25,584 bases of DNA from an uncultured Clostridium sp. (GCA_958422185.1 CATZNW010000029.1:1-25584), one strand, 5' to 3'; shown: positions 1-7,731, counted from the stretch's first letter. Numbers and translations: made by a program. Notes: generated by a model from the letters alone, not told the origin.

Positions 1-369
1 ATATAAGGTTGTTTAATCGGCAGTAATTGTAATCTAATTCGATTGCGCTTTTATTTTATGCTTAAACAAGCGGGATAAATCCGAAATCGCTAAAACGAAC
101 TGCTTTCGGCATCTTTCCGATTTTCGCCCTTGCAGGGCGGTCAGCCTGGCTTCGTGCTCAAAACGAAAATCTACACGAAATCGGCCTTGTTTTAGGTCTT
201 CGATTTTTATGGTGCGGTTTTTTCGTCAGGCAAGGCACAAAACGCAGTTAATCCTTTTGGATTAACGAGTATTTTAACAAAGCATGAGGGGAAATCCGCC
301 CATAAAAAACGGTTTGGGATTTGTCTCTCTTGCTTAATTAGCGGTCTGTTTCACCGCCCTTAAAAGAGA
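1..369. other. Gene-free stretch with several hairpins
   Basis: I find no convincing coding region here. The sequence contains small, well-formed inverted repeats: 125-130 with 134-139 (CGCCCT/AGGGCG), a perfect 8-bp stem with a TTTT loop at 247-266 (GTTAATCC/GGATTAAC), and 341-345 with 353-357 (GCGGT/ACCGC). None is followed by a clean T-run in the rightward direction, so they are not obvious terminators. The stretch could be a structured leader, part of a repeat family, or the end of a unit cut by the window edge. It lies immediately upstream of the small gene starting at 382. Confidence 0.4.
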
Positions 370-381
370 GTGTTATATAAT

Positions 382-681
382 ATGACTTTTAAAGAATTTG
401 TAAGCGAACTTAAATGCAGATATCCGGATTATATAGGAATAAATCATATTGATTATGATGTTTCGGAAGCCGAGCATAATGAGGGGGAGGGCGACTTCAT
501 TTATGAAGACAGTTATGTCGTTATCGGCAAATATATTCACTGCCTGAAATTATTCAAGCCCGGGAGTGATGAATATGACATTGTGCAATTCTGTGTTTAC
601 GGTTTAGGATATAAAGATTACACTTCAGTTGACGATTATGAACTGGCAAGCTATGAAAGTTTTGAATATCTTTTTGTGTAA
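382..681 (+). CDS. Hypothetical acidic 99-residue protein
   Basis: I do not recognise this protein. It is short, soluble and rich in Asp, Glu and Tyr, with no membrane segment or signal peptide and no motif I can name. I chose the ATG at 382 rather than the in-frame GTG at 370, because the purine-rich AGAGAG at 365-370 is a plausible ribosome binding site 11 bases before the ATG but would overlap the GTG. It stands alone: a terminator follows at 723-748 and a structured gene-free stretch precedes it. Small acidic proteins of this kind are often immunity proteins or accessory genes, but nothing here shows that. Confidence 0.6.
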   Translation: MTFKEFVSELKCRYPDYIGINHIDYDVSEAEHNEGEGDFIYEDSYVVIGKYIHCLKLFKPGSDEYDIVQFCVYGLGYKDYTSVDDYELASYESFEYLFV

Positions 682-722
682 GGTTATAAAACAGTATCTG
701 TTAACCTGCTCTAAGAACGTCT

Positions 723-748
723 GCCCGGCATTTTGTCGGGCGTTTTTA
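723..748 (+). terminator. Rho-independent terminator after the small acidic gene
   Basis: GCCCG at 723-727 pairs with CGGGC at 737-741. The stem extends by one G-T and one C-G pair to a 5-base loop and is followed directly by TTTTT. It separates the gene at 382-681 from the MazG-like gene at 831. Confidence 0.8.
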
Positions 749-830
749 TTTTACTTTGCTTTTATCCGTCCAATATGATATATTAAAATCAGAGAAATTA
801 TTTAGATTGTTTGTTTTACGGAGTGCTTAT

Positions 831-1139
831 ATGAAAATATATAATAAACTGGTTCGTGATAATATACCTGACATTTGCAAGAAAAACGGTCAAAAGGCAA
901 ATGTGCGTATTCTTGGTGACAATATGTATATAAAGGAACTTCGAAAAAAACTTGTTGAAGAGGTAAATGAGTATCTGGAAAGCGGTAACACCGAGGAACT
1001 TGCGGATATAACCGAAGTCATAGATGCATTGTCCGTATTTGGCGGCGATTCCTTTCAGACCGTGCTTAAAATTAAGAAAGAAAAAGCCGCAACAAACGGA
1101 AAATTTGAAAAGAGGTTGTTTTTAAATTCGGTAGAATAA
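831..1139 (+). CDS. MazG-like nucleotide pyrophosphohydrolase
   Basis: The 102-residue product looks like a small all-alpha NTP pyrophosphohydrolase of the MazG/HisE superfamily. These enzymes hydrolyse nucleoside triphosphates to monophosphate and pyrophosphate, often as house-cleaning enzymes. It opens with a KLVRDNIP motif (residues 6-13), typical of this phosphoribosyl-ATP pyrophosphohydrolase-like group. It then shows the metal-binding pattern E43-E44-x-x-E47 followed by E56-x-x-D59 and D65. The start is the ATG at 831: it has CGGAG seven bases upstream, while a longer upstream reading frame lacks both conservation and a ribosome binding site. It is followed by a NUDIX remnant, a GNAT gene and an intact NUDIX gene, so it fits a nucleotide-sanitation neighbourhood. 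The natural substrate cannot be told from sequence. Confidence 0.82.
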   Translation: MKIYNKLVRDNIPDICKKNGQKANVRILGDNMYIKELRKKLVEEVNEYLESGNTEELADITEVIDALSVFGGDSFQTVLKIKKEKAATNGKFEKRLFLNSVE

Positions 1140-1148
1140 GGAATTATT

Positions 1149-1298
1149 ATGGTCAGGTTTTATGAAACAAGCGAAGTGGATGATGCCCTGTTAAAATTTG
1201 CCGTGATCGTTACCAAAACCGGCGGCAAGTGGGTGTTTTGCAAGCATAAAGAACGTGATTCATTTACATTTACGTTAGAGCTATGTTTATCAAACTAA
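1149..1298 (+). pseudogene. Truncated NUDIX hydrolase N-terminus
   Basis: A 49-codon open frame starts at ATG 1149, ten bases after the MazG-like gene stops, and ends with TAA at 1296-1298. Residues about 15-34 (FAVIVTK...WVFCKHKERD) match the first beta-strands of NUDIX hydrolases of the 8-oxo-dGTP diphosphatase type. In complete proteins that stretch leads into a W/Y-E-x-PGG segment and the NUDIX box. Here the sequence changes after HKERD to an unrelated tail (SFTFTLELCLSN) and stops, so the catalytic helix is missing. I find no continuation in another frame before the GNAT gene starts at 1309. It is best read as the decayed 5' end of a lost gene; a short functional protein is unlikely. Confidence 0.7.
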
Positions 1299-1308
1299 GG
1301 ATGAAAAT

Positions 1309-1734
1309 ATGGAAATAAGGAAATTGTGGGTTCAAGATTGGTCGGATGTTTATTCCCTTTGGAAAAACTGCGAAGGGGTGGGGTTAAGAGAAACTGACGA
1401 TTCGCAAAATGGATTTGAAAGCTTTATAAAAAGAAATCCCGATACATGCTTTGCCGCATTCGATGATAATTGCGTGCTTTGTGCAACTATTCTTGCAGGC
1501 AACGACGGTCGCAGAGGTTATATTTATCATCTTGCCGTTGCCGAGAAATACAGAAACAAGGGCATTGGTTCACAGTTGTTGGAAAAAGCCATAAACGCCC
1601 TTGGAAAATGCGGAATAAGAAAAGCCGCTCTTGTGGTATTTTCACATAATGAAACAGGCAATGAATTCTGGGAAAAACATGGTTTTAAAGCCCGAAGAGA
1701 TCTTATCTACAGAGATATGGAGTTGAATTTATGA
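1309..1734 (+). CDS. GNAT-family N-acetyltransferase
   Basis: A 141-residue single-domain Gcn5-related N-acetyltransferase, which transfers an acetyl group from acetyl-CoA to an amine. Motif A, the pyrophosphate-binding loop, is clear at residues 81-91 (YRNKGIGSQLL: R82-x-x-G85-x-G87), preceded by the beta-4 strand YIYHLAVAEKY. The C-terminal FWEKHGFKARRD segment is the usual motif B. The size is typical of small GNATs such as YpeA-like proteins; the substrate is unknown. The start at 1309 has AAGGA seven bases upstream. Its TGA overlaps the ATG of the next NUDIX gene (ATGA at 1731-1734), implying translational coupling and joint expression. Confidence 0.88.
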   Translation: MEIRKLWVQDWSDVYSLWKNCEGVGLRETDDSQNGFESFIKRNPDTCFAAFDDNCVLCATILAGNDGRRGYIYHLAVAEKYRNKGIGSQLLEKAINALGKCGIRKAALVVFSHNETGNEFWEKHGFKARRDLIYRDMELNL

Positions 1735-2240
1735 GCGAGATTTGGGATGTTTATGATAAAGACCGTAAACTGACAGGCAAGACCGTTGAACGCGGTAAGC
1801 CCATGGGGCAGGGCGAATACCATGTCGTTGTAAATGTTTGGATCAGGAATTCCAAAGGGCAGTGGCTTATTTCCAAACGTACCGCTAATAAGCATTTTCC
1901 GCTTTTGTGGGAGCCTACGGGCGGCTCGGCAGTAGCCGGTGAATGCAGTTTTGACGCCGCTTCGCGTGAAACTCGTGAGGAACTCGGCATAGAACTTGAC
2001 CCTAAAAAGGGTGAACTGTTCACTACCGCCATGAGGCAGTATAAGGAATTTCCTGATTTCCTTGATGTTTGGGTGTTTGAACATGATTGCGATATAGAAA
2101 GTATAACCCTTCAGCCGGGCGAAACCTGCGGCGCAATGTGGGCAACGTCAGCCCAAATAAAACAACTTGTGAAAAACGGTGAATTCGTGCCGCAAAATGT
2201 TTTCCCCTATCTTGACAAATTGTTTGAGGCGTATGGGTAA
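1731..2240 (+). CDS. NUDIX hydrolase, isopentenyl-diphosphate isomerase-like
   Basis: A complete 169-residue NUDIX protein. The NUDIX box is canonical: G65-x5-E71-x7-R79-E80-x-x-E83-E84-x-G86-I87, the Mg2+-binding helix that hydrolyses nucleoside diphosphates linked to a second group. The N-terminus (IWDVYDKDRKLTGKTVERG) and the overall length resemble the YfcD/Idi-type NUDIX branch, which includes type I isopentenyl-diphosphate isomerase and uncharacterised hydrolases. I cannot assign isomerase activity. It starts inside the stop codon of the GNAT gene (ATGA overlap), so the two are very probably co-translated. The gene is intact, unlike the NUDIX remnant 430 bases upstream, and the two are of different NUDIX types, so they are not simple duplicates. 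Confidence 0.87.
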   Translation: MSEIWDVYDKDRKLTGKTVERGKPMGQGEYHVVVNVWIRNSKGQWLISKRTANKHFPLLWEPTGGSAVAGECSFDAASRETREELGIELDPKKGELFTTAMRQYKEFPDFLDVWVFEHDCDIESITLQPGETCGAMWATSAQIKQLVKNGEFVPQNVFPYLDKLFEAYG

Positions 2241-2264
2241 GATTTATTAAATAAGGGGGCAGCT

Positions 2265-3011
2265 ATGAATAACACTCAGAAATTCAGCGGGAAGGCGAAT
2301 GTATATGCATCTGCAAGGCCGTCATATCCTGATGAGCTTTTTGCATTTCTTAAAAATGAATATCATTTCAGTGCGGATACGGTCATTGCCGATATTGCGT
2401 CGGGTACGGGAAAATTTACTCATCCGCTCGTTCAAATGGGTTGCAAAGTGTATGCTGTTGAGCCTAATGACGATATGCGCAGTCAGGCAGAGTTGCTTTT
2501 GGGCGGATATGAGAATTTTATATCTGTAAACGGCAGTGCCGAAAATACCGGGCTGGGTGATCATTCCGTCGATTTTGTTTCCGCAGCGCAGGCATTTCAC
2601 TGGTTTGATTCTGCGCGTTTTGCCGCCGAATGTAAAAGAATATTAAAATCTAAAAGTAAAGTATTTATACTTTACAATTCCCGTGATAATGATGCGGAGA
2701 TCACAAAGCGGCTTTCAGATCTTTGCCAAAGGCTGTGTCCGAATTTCCAAGGCTTCAGCGGCGGTGTGAAAAGTAATCATGTGGAAGGTTTTTTCGGCGG
2801 GAAGTGTGATGTTTTCACTGTTAAAAACGATCTTTACTATAACCGTGATACCTTTGTTAAACGCATGCTTTCCTCGTCATATTCACCTCGTGAGGGCGAT
2901 GAAAATTATAATCCTTTTATAACAGGGTTGAACACCCTGTTTGATGATCTTTCCGATAACAATACTCTGCTTGTGCCGAATAATACAAAATTATATGTTG
3001 GCAGTATGTAA
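2265..3011 (+). CDS. Class I SAM-dependent methyltransferase
   Basis: A 248-residue methyltransferase of the Methyltransf_11/25 type. Motif I, the S-adenosylmethionine-binding loop, is at residues 41-50 (IADIASGTGK), and the acidic residue that holds the ribose hydroxyls is E66 in YAVEPNDD. The later VDFVSAAQAFHWF is the motif IV/post-IV region, with the HWF signature common in small-molecule methyltransferases of this group. The start at 2265 has GGGGG about eight bases upstream. It lies 24 bases after the NUDIX gene and probably shares its transcript, which ends at the hairpin at 3046-3069. No membrane segment is seen, so it should be cytosolic. The methyl acceptor is unknown. Confidence 0.86.
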   Translation: MNNTQKFSGKANVYASARPSYPDELFAFLKNEYHFSADTVIADIASGTGKFTHPLVQMGCKVYAVEPNDDMRSQAELLLGGYENFISVNGSAENTGLGDHSVDFVSAAQAFHWFDSARFAAECKRILKSKSKVFILYNSRDNDAEITKRLSDLCQRLCPNFQGFSGGVKSNHVEGFFGGKCDVFTVKNDLYYNRDTFVKRMLSSSYSPREGDENYNPFITGLNTLFDDLSDNNTLLVPNNTKLYVGSM

Positions 3012-3040
3012 AGTTATAATGCTTTACAAGTCATAAGACA

Positions 3041-3074
3041 AAAAACGCAGCAGGACAGTCCCCGCTGCGCTTTT
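3041..3074. terminator. Bidirectional terminator between methyltransferase and asnB
   Basis: CGCAGC at 3046-3051 pairs with GCTGCG at 3064-3069. A TTTT tract follows on the plus strand (3071-3074), and AAAAA at 3041-3045 gives TTTTT on the minus strand. It sits between two convergent genes, so it can stop transcription from both sides. Confidence 0.75.
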
Positions 3075-3075
3075 G

Positions 3076-4896
3076 TTATACAAAATTAACATGGTTGTCT
3101 TTGATCCAGTAATAGATCTGCACGATGTAGGCAAGCACCTGCGGGCCGCGCATAAGCTGCCCGTACCACGGCTCGCTCAGCGCATTCGGATCTTCCATAA
3201 GTTCTCTTATTTTGCCCATATTCAGCATATCATGCAGAGGGGATGTTTTATCTTTTAAGATCTGTTCTGTTATTTTGCAGACTTCTTTAAAATAGATAGG
3301 ATTGTGTGTTTTGGGATACGGGCTCTTCTTTCGCCATGTTATCTCATAGGGCAGTTCATTTTCAAACGCTTTTCGCAAAACACCTTTCTCGCGGCCGTCA
3401 AGCGATTTTACGTTCCACGGCATATTGTATGCGTATTCCACTATTCGGTAGTCGCAAAACGGCACACGAACTTCGAGTGAACTTTCCATACTCATTACGT
3501 CTTTTCGCACAAGTAAAGTCTGCATAAACCAGTCAAGGTTCAGCCGGAACATTTCCCTCATTCTGCGTTCCGTTTGATTGTCAGTGTCAAGGTAGGATGT
3601 TTTGGCAACTGTTTCAAGATAGCGCGCGTGCGCGTATTCGGCGCCGTTTGGCAGCAGTCCGTCTTTTAAAATACTTTGGCGTACGTCGGTTGATCGACTC
3701 CACGGAAAAGTTTCTTCAAATAAAATATCCTTGTTATGATACCACGGATACCCGCCAAAGATCTCGTCTGCGCATTCGCCTGAAAGAGCTACGGTCTGCT
3801 CTTTTTTCACTTCACGGCAAAACAGCAGCAGGGAAGAGTCAACATCCGTAAATCCCGGCAGATTCCGCGCGTATGTGCTTTCAATAAGCGCATGAGCAAC
3901 GTCTTTATTGTCAAGCACGATGTTTTTGTGGTTTGTTCCGAGATATTCCGATATCATTCCTATATAGTCGCTGTCCTTGTTGGGCTGAAAAAGGCTTTTT
4001 TTAAAATACCTGTCATTATCCGTATAGTCAACGGAATATGTGTCAAGCATTTTACCTTTACACATATAATCGTCACTAGCAACGCGGCTGATTATGGAAG
4101 AATCCAGTCCGCCGCTCAAAAAAGTACAAAGCGGAACATCAGATACAAGCTGCCGCCTGATCGCGTCGGTCACAAGGAAATGTGTGTGTTCTATCGTTTC
4201 AGTTTCGTTTTCCGAATGTTCAGCTGCTTCAAGGCGCCAATACTCTTTAATTGCATAGTTGCCTTTGCTGATATTTAAGTAAGTGGCGGGCGGAAGCTCC
4301 TTTATATCCTTAAAAACAGCAGTGCCTATCGTTTTGGCGGGGCCGAGCATGAATATTTCGTTCAGGCCGTTTTCGTCAACTTCGCTCGTTACTTCCGGTA
4401 TTAAAAGCAGACTTTTTATACGGCTCGCAAAAGCAAAAATGCCGTCCTTTTGCGTAAAGTATAACGGCTTTACACCTATTCTATCCCTGCAAAGAAACAG
4501 TTCTTTCTTTTCATCGTCCCAAACCGCGTAAGCAAAGATACCGTTTAATTTTTTGCAGCTTTCTTCTTTCCAAAAATGATAGGCTTTAAGTATTACTTCC
4601 GTGTCGCAATGCGTATCAAATGTGTAACCGGCAGAGATCAGTTCTCGCCTTATTTCATCAGTGTTATATATCTCGCCGTTATAAACTATTGTATATTTGC
4701 CAAACGTCATCGGCTGCGCGCCTTTTTCCGGGTCAATTACGGCAAGTCTCCTGTGAATAAGCGAAATATAAGGTTTCGTGTAATCCCCGTATCCGTCCGG
4801 TCCTCTCATTTTAAGGCTTTCGCTTATGTTTTCTATAAGGTTTCTTCTTTCCCTAAGATCTATGGTTTTAGACAGCATTCCTGCGATTCCGCACAT
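3076..4896 (-). CDS. asnB: Asparagine synthetase, glutamine-hydrolysing
   Basis: The 606-residue protein makes asparagine from aspartate, ATP and glutamine-derived ammonia. It begins MCGIAG, so C2 (exposed after Met removal) is the N-terminal amidotransferase nucleophile, and the glutaminase domain spans roughly residues 2-215 (RGPDG, YNGEIYN, and CDTEVIL motifs visible). The C-terminal synthetase domain carries the pyrophosphate-binding loop SGGLDSS, then SGECADEIFGGYPWY and RKDVMSM...EVRVPFCD, all hallmark AsnB segments. The length matches the family (about 600-635). The start has AGAGGTGAT five bases upstream. It is a single-gene unit: a recognisable promoter at 4927-4955 and a shared terminator downstream. 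AsnB relatives also act in cell-wall peptide amidation, but the overall match favours asparagine synthesis. Confidence 0.95.
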   Translation of the reverse strand: MCGIAGMLSKTIDLRERRNLIENISESLKMRGPDGYGDYTKPYISLIHRRLAVIDPEKGAQPMTFGKYTIVYNGEIYNTDEIRRELISAGYTFDTHCDTEVILKAYHFWKEESCKKLNGIFAYAVWDDEKKELFLCRDRIGVKPLYFTQKDGIFAFASRIKSLLLIPEVTSEVDENGLNEIFMLGPAKTIGTAVFKDIKELPPATYLNISKGNYAIKEYWRLEAAEHSENETETIEHTHFLVTDAIRRQLVSDVPLCTFLSGGLDSSIISRVASDDYMCKGKMLDTYSVDYTDNDRYFKKSLFQPNKDSDYIGMISEYLGTNHKNIVLDNKDVAHALIESTYARNLPGFTDVDSSLLLFCREVKKEQTVALSGECADEIFGGYPWYHNKDILFEETFPWSRSTDVRQSILKDGLLPNGAEYAHARYLETVAKTSYLDTDNQTERRMREMFRLNLDWFMQTLLVRKDVMSMESSLEVRVPFCDYRIVEYAYNMPWNVKSLDGREKGVLRKAFENELPYEITWRKKSPYPKTHNPIYFKEVCKITEQILKDKTSPLHDMLNMGKIRELMEDPNALSEPWYGQLMRGPQVLAYIVQIYYWIKDNHVNFV

Positions 4897-4926
4897 AGTA
4901 TCACCTCTAAAAATATGTTCACTTCT

Positions 4927-4955
4927 ATTATATGTAAAATCCGAAAATGCGGCAA
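4927..4955 (-). promoter_or_regulatory. Sigma-A type promoter for asnB
   Basis: On the minus strand, TTGCCG (plus coordinates 4950-4955) and a perfect TATAAT (4927-4932) are separated by 17 bases. The -10 box is about 30 bases before the asnB start codon. Confidence 0.6.
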
Positions 4956-4973
4956 CAAAATTGAAAAAAAGGC

Positions 4974-5002
4974 TTGACTACGCGCCCCACTTATGATATA
5001 TT
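4974..5002 (+). promoter_or_regulatory. Strong promoter for the tRNA-Thr/Tyr unit
   Basis: TTGACT at 4974-4979 and TATATT at 4997-5002 have the ideal 17-base spacing. Predicted transcription starts about 12 bases before tRNA-Thr. Confidence 0.75.
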
Positions 5003-5020
5003 ATTTAAGCGTTAAGAAAC

Positions 5021-5096
5021 GCTGGTGTAGCTCAGTTGGTAGAGCAGCTGATTTGTAATCAGCAGGTCAGGGGTTCAAGTCCGTTCACCAGCTCCA
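5021..5096 (+). tRNA. tRNA-Thr (anticodon TGT)
   Basis: A 76-base cloverleaf. The acceptor stem GCTGGTG pairs fully with CACCAGC, and the D arm is GCTC/GAGC. The anticodon arm is GCTGA/TCAGC with loop TTTGTAA, placing the anticodon TGT at 5054-5056. The T loop is TTCAAGT. The CCA end is encoded at 5094-5096. The T stem holds one G-G mismatch (positions 51-63 in standard numbering) plus a G-T pair, which is unusual but should not prevent folding. It is the first gene of a two-tRNA transcript. Confidence 0.95.
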
Positions 5097-5103
5097 TATT
5101 TAT

Positions 5104-5189
5104 GGGAGAGTTCCCGAGCGGCCAAAGGGAACAGACTGTAAATCTGTCGCTATTCAGCTTCAGTGGTTCGAATCCACTCTCTCCCACCA
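5104..5189 (+). tRNA. tRNA-Tyr (anticodon GTA)
   Basis: An 86-base class II tRNA with a long variable arm, as expected for bacterial tRNA-Tyr. The acceptor stem GGGAGAG pairs with CTCTCCC. The anticodon stem ACAGA/TCTGT encloses the loop CTGTAAA, with GTA at 5138-5140. The T loop is TTCGAAT. The CCA end is encoded at 5187-5189. It lies seven bases after tRNA-Thr and directly before a strong terminator. Confidence 0.96.
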
Positions 5190-5190
5190 A

Positions 5191-5229
5191 AACAACGCCC
5201 TCGCCTTTTGGCGGGGGCGTTGTTTTTTT
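5191..5229 (+). terminator. Strong terminator of the tRNA unit
   Basis: A 15-bp stem (5191-5205 with 5210-5224, one G-T pair) closes a TTTT loop and runs into a T-tract to about 5229. It begins two bases after the CCA of tRNA-Tyr. Confidence 0.9.
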
Positions 5230-5384
5230 CTCCATAGCATAATATGAAATTTTACTTTTCAGAGGATTGGCAATCAAAAACTGGCTTTTAGTGTTATTTG
5301 GTAAAATGACTGTTAGTCAGTAAAGACGAGAACTGTTGATTATAATATGTCAGAAAGGTGCATAGCTCATCTGTAAGGCGGTAT

Positions 5385-6293
5385 CTATATCAATTTATTT
5401 TTCTTCATCTGAGATAAAAGCCGTTTACTTCTGTATTTCAGATAGAAAAAATTTATACTTCCAAGTTTTTTATACCATAAAAGTTCATTATATAATGCGT
5501 ATAATTCCGTTTTCATATCGCAGAATTCGGTCGTTTTTACATATTTTTTATATGTTTTATAAAGTTTTAATTTTCGTCCGTAACCTGTGGTAAGGGTAAA
5601 CAACTCATATTCAGGTTCCGCCCACATTATGTTAAACGGATCAATAATTCCTTTAAGCTCCATTTTATTTCTGTCAACAATAAAATTCGGGCACCAGTAA
5701 TCTCCGTGTATCAGGGTCGGAGCTCCGTTGCTTCCCGACAATATCTTATCCAGTTTATTTAATGAAACAAAAACTGCTTTTTTCACTGTTTTCGGAACAT
5801 CGGAGCCGTCTGTAAAATCTGCTATCTCTTTTGCAAACGCAAAGTAATATTCAAACCATGTTTCATAGACCGCGTTGTTTACGGGACCGTATTTATCGTT
5901 AGTAACACTGTGTATACGGATAAGGTTTTCAACAATTTCACAGGCAAGTTTATTTTTGTTTTTTCTGAACAGCAGATTACGCGGTGTTGGCTCAACACCT
6001 TCGATGTGTTCCATAGCGAGATACGCAATGCCTTTGTGCGTAAAGAAAAAGTATAACTTTGGAAGTTTACAGTCCGCTCTGTCAGAAATGAAGTTTATAT
6101 TTGCATATTCTTCTTGAAGCAAGTCCGGGAATTTGCTGATCTTGATAACCGCAGTATACGGCGCCGCATCAAGTTCGGCTTTATATACAACACCGCTTGC
6201 GCCTTTTCCGATAAGCGAAAGGTTTGCTATACTGCATTGCAGTTCTTCTTCAAATGCTTTTTCCAAAATGGAAGAATGAAAGTTTGTATTCAT
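5385..6293 (-). CDS. APH/fructosamine kinase-like phosphotransferase
   Basis: A 302-residue protein with the aminoglycoside phosphotransferase/choline kinase fold. The N-lobe has a Gly-rich loop (IGKGASGVVYKA, residues 28-39) and the ATP-anchoring lysine K51 in AVIK. The catalytic loop HGDYWCPNFIVD places H196, D198 and N203, and the metal-binding Asp is D218 in GIIDPFN. The HGD-x-W-x-x-N pattern and the following acidic EPEYEL are reminiscent of fructosamine kinases, which phosphorylate glycated amines, but the substrate cannot be fixed. An antibiotic-resistance role is possible for the fold but has no direct support here. The ribosome binding site is weak. The start lies 51 bases downstream of the rarA stop, so it may be the second gene of the rarA transcript. 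Confidence 0.8.
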   Translation of the reverse strand: MNTNFHSSILEKAFEEELQCSIANLSLIGKGASGVVYKAELDAAPYTAVIKISKFPDLLQEEYANINFISDRADCKLPKLYFFFTHKGIAYLAMEHIEGVEPTPRNLLFRKNKNKLACEIVENLIRIHSVTNDKYGPVNNAVYETWFEYYFAFAKEIADFTDGSDVPKTVKKAVFVSLNKLDKILSGSNGAPTLIHGDYWCPNFIVDRNKMELKGIIDPFNIMWAEPEYELFTLTTGYGRKLKLYKTYKKYVKTTEFCDMKTELYALYNELLWYKKLGSINFFYLKYRSKRLLSQMKKNKLI

Positions 6294-6344
6294 AATGCTT
6301 TACACCATGTTTTTACCGCTCTATATGGAAAAAATTTTGTGATT

Positions 6345-7673
6345 TTATGATTCTTCCTTTGAATGGCGTTTTTTCCACTCCTTGATTTGTTCAAGGCGGA
6401 TCTTGAACTTTGCCTCCAGTCCCTGATCGGTCGGCGTGTAATATTCCGCGTCTTTTAGGGAATCGGGCAGGCACTGCATATCCGTAAGCTTGTCCTCTGT
6501 ATCATGTGCGTACTGATAGCCTTTGCCGTAATCAAGATCTTTCATCAGTTTTGTCGGGGCGTTTCTTATAACGAGCGGCACCGGCTCGTTCGGTTTGCTG
6601 CGCACGTCATTTTTTGCCCTTTCATCAGCCGCATAGACCGAATTTGATTTCGGCGCAAGGGACATATATATTACAGCCTGCGCAAGATTAACGGTACATT
6701 CAGTCATGCCTATAAAATGGCACGCCTGGTATGCCGCAACGGCAATCTGAAGCGCTTTCGGATCCGCCATGCCAATGTCCTCGCTTGAAAATCTGATGAC
6801 CCTGCGCGCAATGTAAAGCGGATCTTCTCCGCCCTCAAGCATTCTTTCCAGCCAGTAAACCGCGGCGTCCGGGTCGGAATTTCGCATGGATTTATGCAGC
6901 GCTGATATCAGATTATAGTGTTCTTCGCCGTTTTTATCGTACATCAGTGACTTTTTTGAGATGCACTGTTCCAGAGCTTCTTTTGTTATCCTGACCGTGC
7001 TGCCGTTCGTTTCTCCGTTAAGGATTACCATCTCAAGCGTTGAAAGTGCGCTGCGTGCGTCTCCGTTTGCAAAGTTTGCTATTGCCTCAAGCATTCCCGG
7101 CTCTGTCTTTATATTCATATTGCCAAAGCCCTTCGGGTCTTTTATCGCGCGCGAGAGCAAAGTAACAAGTTCTTCTGTTTCAAGGCTTTTTAGTACAAAT
7201 ACCTTGCACCGGGAAAGCAAAGCGCTGTTCACTTCAAAAGATGGGTTTTCGGTCGTTGCGCCTATAAGAATAATACTTCCTTTTTCAACAAACGGCAAAA
7301 AAGCGTCCTGCTGAGCCTTGTTGAATCTGTGAATCTCATCAACAAAGACAATGGTCCTGGTGCCGTAGATCCCGTTGTCTTCCGCCTGTTTCATAACGGT
7401 CCGTATCTCTTTAATGCCGCTTGTAACTGCCGAAAAATCAATAAATTGAGCTTTGGTATGATTTGCTATTATACGGGCAAGAGTTGTTTTTCCTACCCCG
7501 GGCGGTCCCCAGAATATCATTGATGAGATGCGGTCGCTTTCTATTAAATTGCGCAATACTTTTTCCTTGCCCAGAAGGTGGGTCTGCCCCACAAATTCAT
7601 CAAGCGTTTGCGGTCGCATACGTGCCGCAAGAGGCGCGCTGCTGCTTTGCCCCAATGTTATCTGTTCCGCCAT
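6345..7673 (-). CDS. rarA: Replication-associated recombination protein RarA (AAA+ ATPase)
   Basis: A 442-residue clamp-loader-like AAA+ ATPase of the RarA/MgsA/WRNIP1 family, which acts at stalled replication forks. Visible motifs are Walker A GPPGVGKT (residues 56-63), Walker B IVFVDEIH (108-115) followed by the family's RFNKAQQDAF, sensor 1 around GATTENPSFE, and the arginine-finger region LLSRCKVF. The C-terminal half has the tetramerisation region with HKSMRNSDPDAAVYWLERML and SSEDIGMADP, highly characteristic of RarA. I chose the ATG at 7673, with GGAAG eight bases upstream; an in-frame GTG at 7682 lies inside that leader and is less likely. Its promoter (7703-7731) points away from the divergent TetR operon. 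Confidence 0.95.
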   Translation of the reverse strand: MAEQITLGQSSSAPLAARMRPQTLDEFVGQTHLLGKEKVLRNLIESDRISSMIFWGPPGVGKTTLARIIANHTKAQFIDFSAVTSGIKEIRTVMKQAEDNGIYGTRTIVFVDEIHRFNKAQQDAFLPFVEKGSIILIGATTENPSFEVNSALLSRCKVFVLKSLETEELVTLLSRAIKDPKGFGNMNIKTEPGMLEAIANFANGDARSALSTLEMVILNGETNGSTVRITKEALEQCISKKSLMYDKNGEEHYNLISALHKSMRNSDPDAAVYWLERMLEGGEDPLYIARRVIRFSSEDIGMADPKALQIAVAAYQACHFIGMTECTVNLAQAVIYMSLAPKSNSVYAADERAKNDVRSKPNEPVPLVIRNAPTKLMKDLDYGKGYQYAHDTEDKLTDMQCLPDSLKDAEYYTPTDQGLEAKFKIRLEQIKEWKKRHSKEES

Positions 7674-7702
7674 GTTTATCACTTCCGTTTATCTTTGGCT
7701 TC

Positions 7703-7731
7703 ATTATACAACAAAAGCAGAGAAAGGTAAA
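7703..7731 (-). promoter_or_regulatory. Promoter for rarA
   Basis: Minus-strand TTTACC (plus 7726-7731) and perfect TATAAT (7703-7708) lie 17 bases apart. The site does not overlap the palindromes at 7770-7806, so rarA need not be controlled by the neighbouring TetR protein. Confidence 0.55.

Noticed and set aside
1149..1734. NUDIX fragment continued by a frameshift into the next gene
   Set aside because: The sequence after 1298 encodes a complete GNAT protein with its own ribosome binding site, and no NUDIX box is present in any frame.
3892..4278. Plus-strand open frame of 128 codons within asnB
   Set aside because: It is antisense to strongly conserved asnB coding sequence and has no ribosome binding site or family similarity.
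5036..5242. Open frames across the tRNA pair, both strands
   Set aside because: They run through two complete tRNA genes and their terminator.
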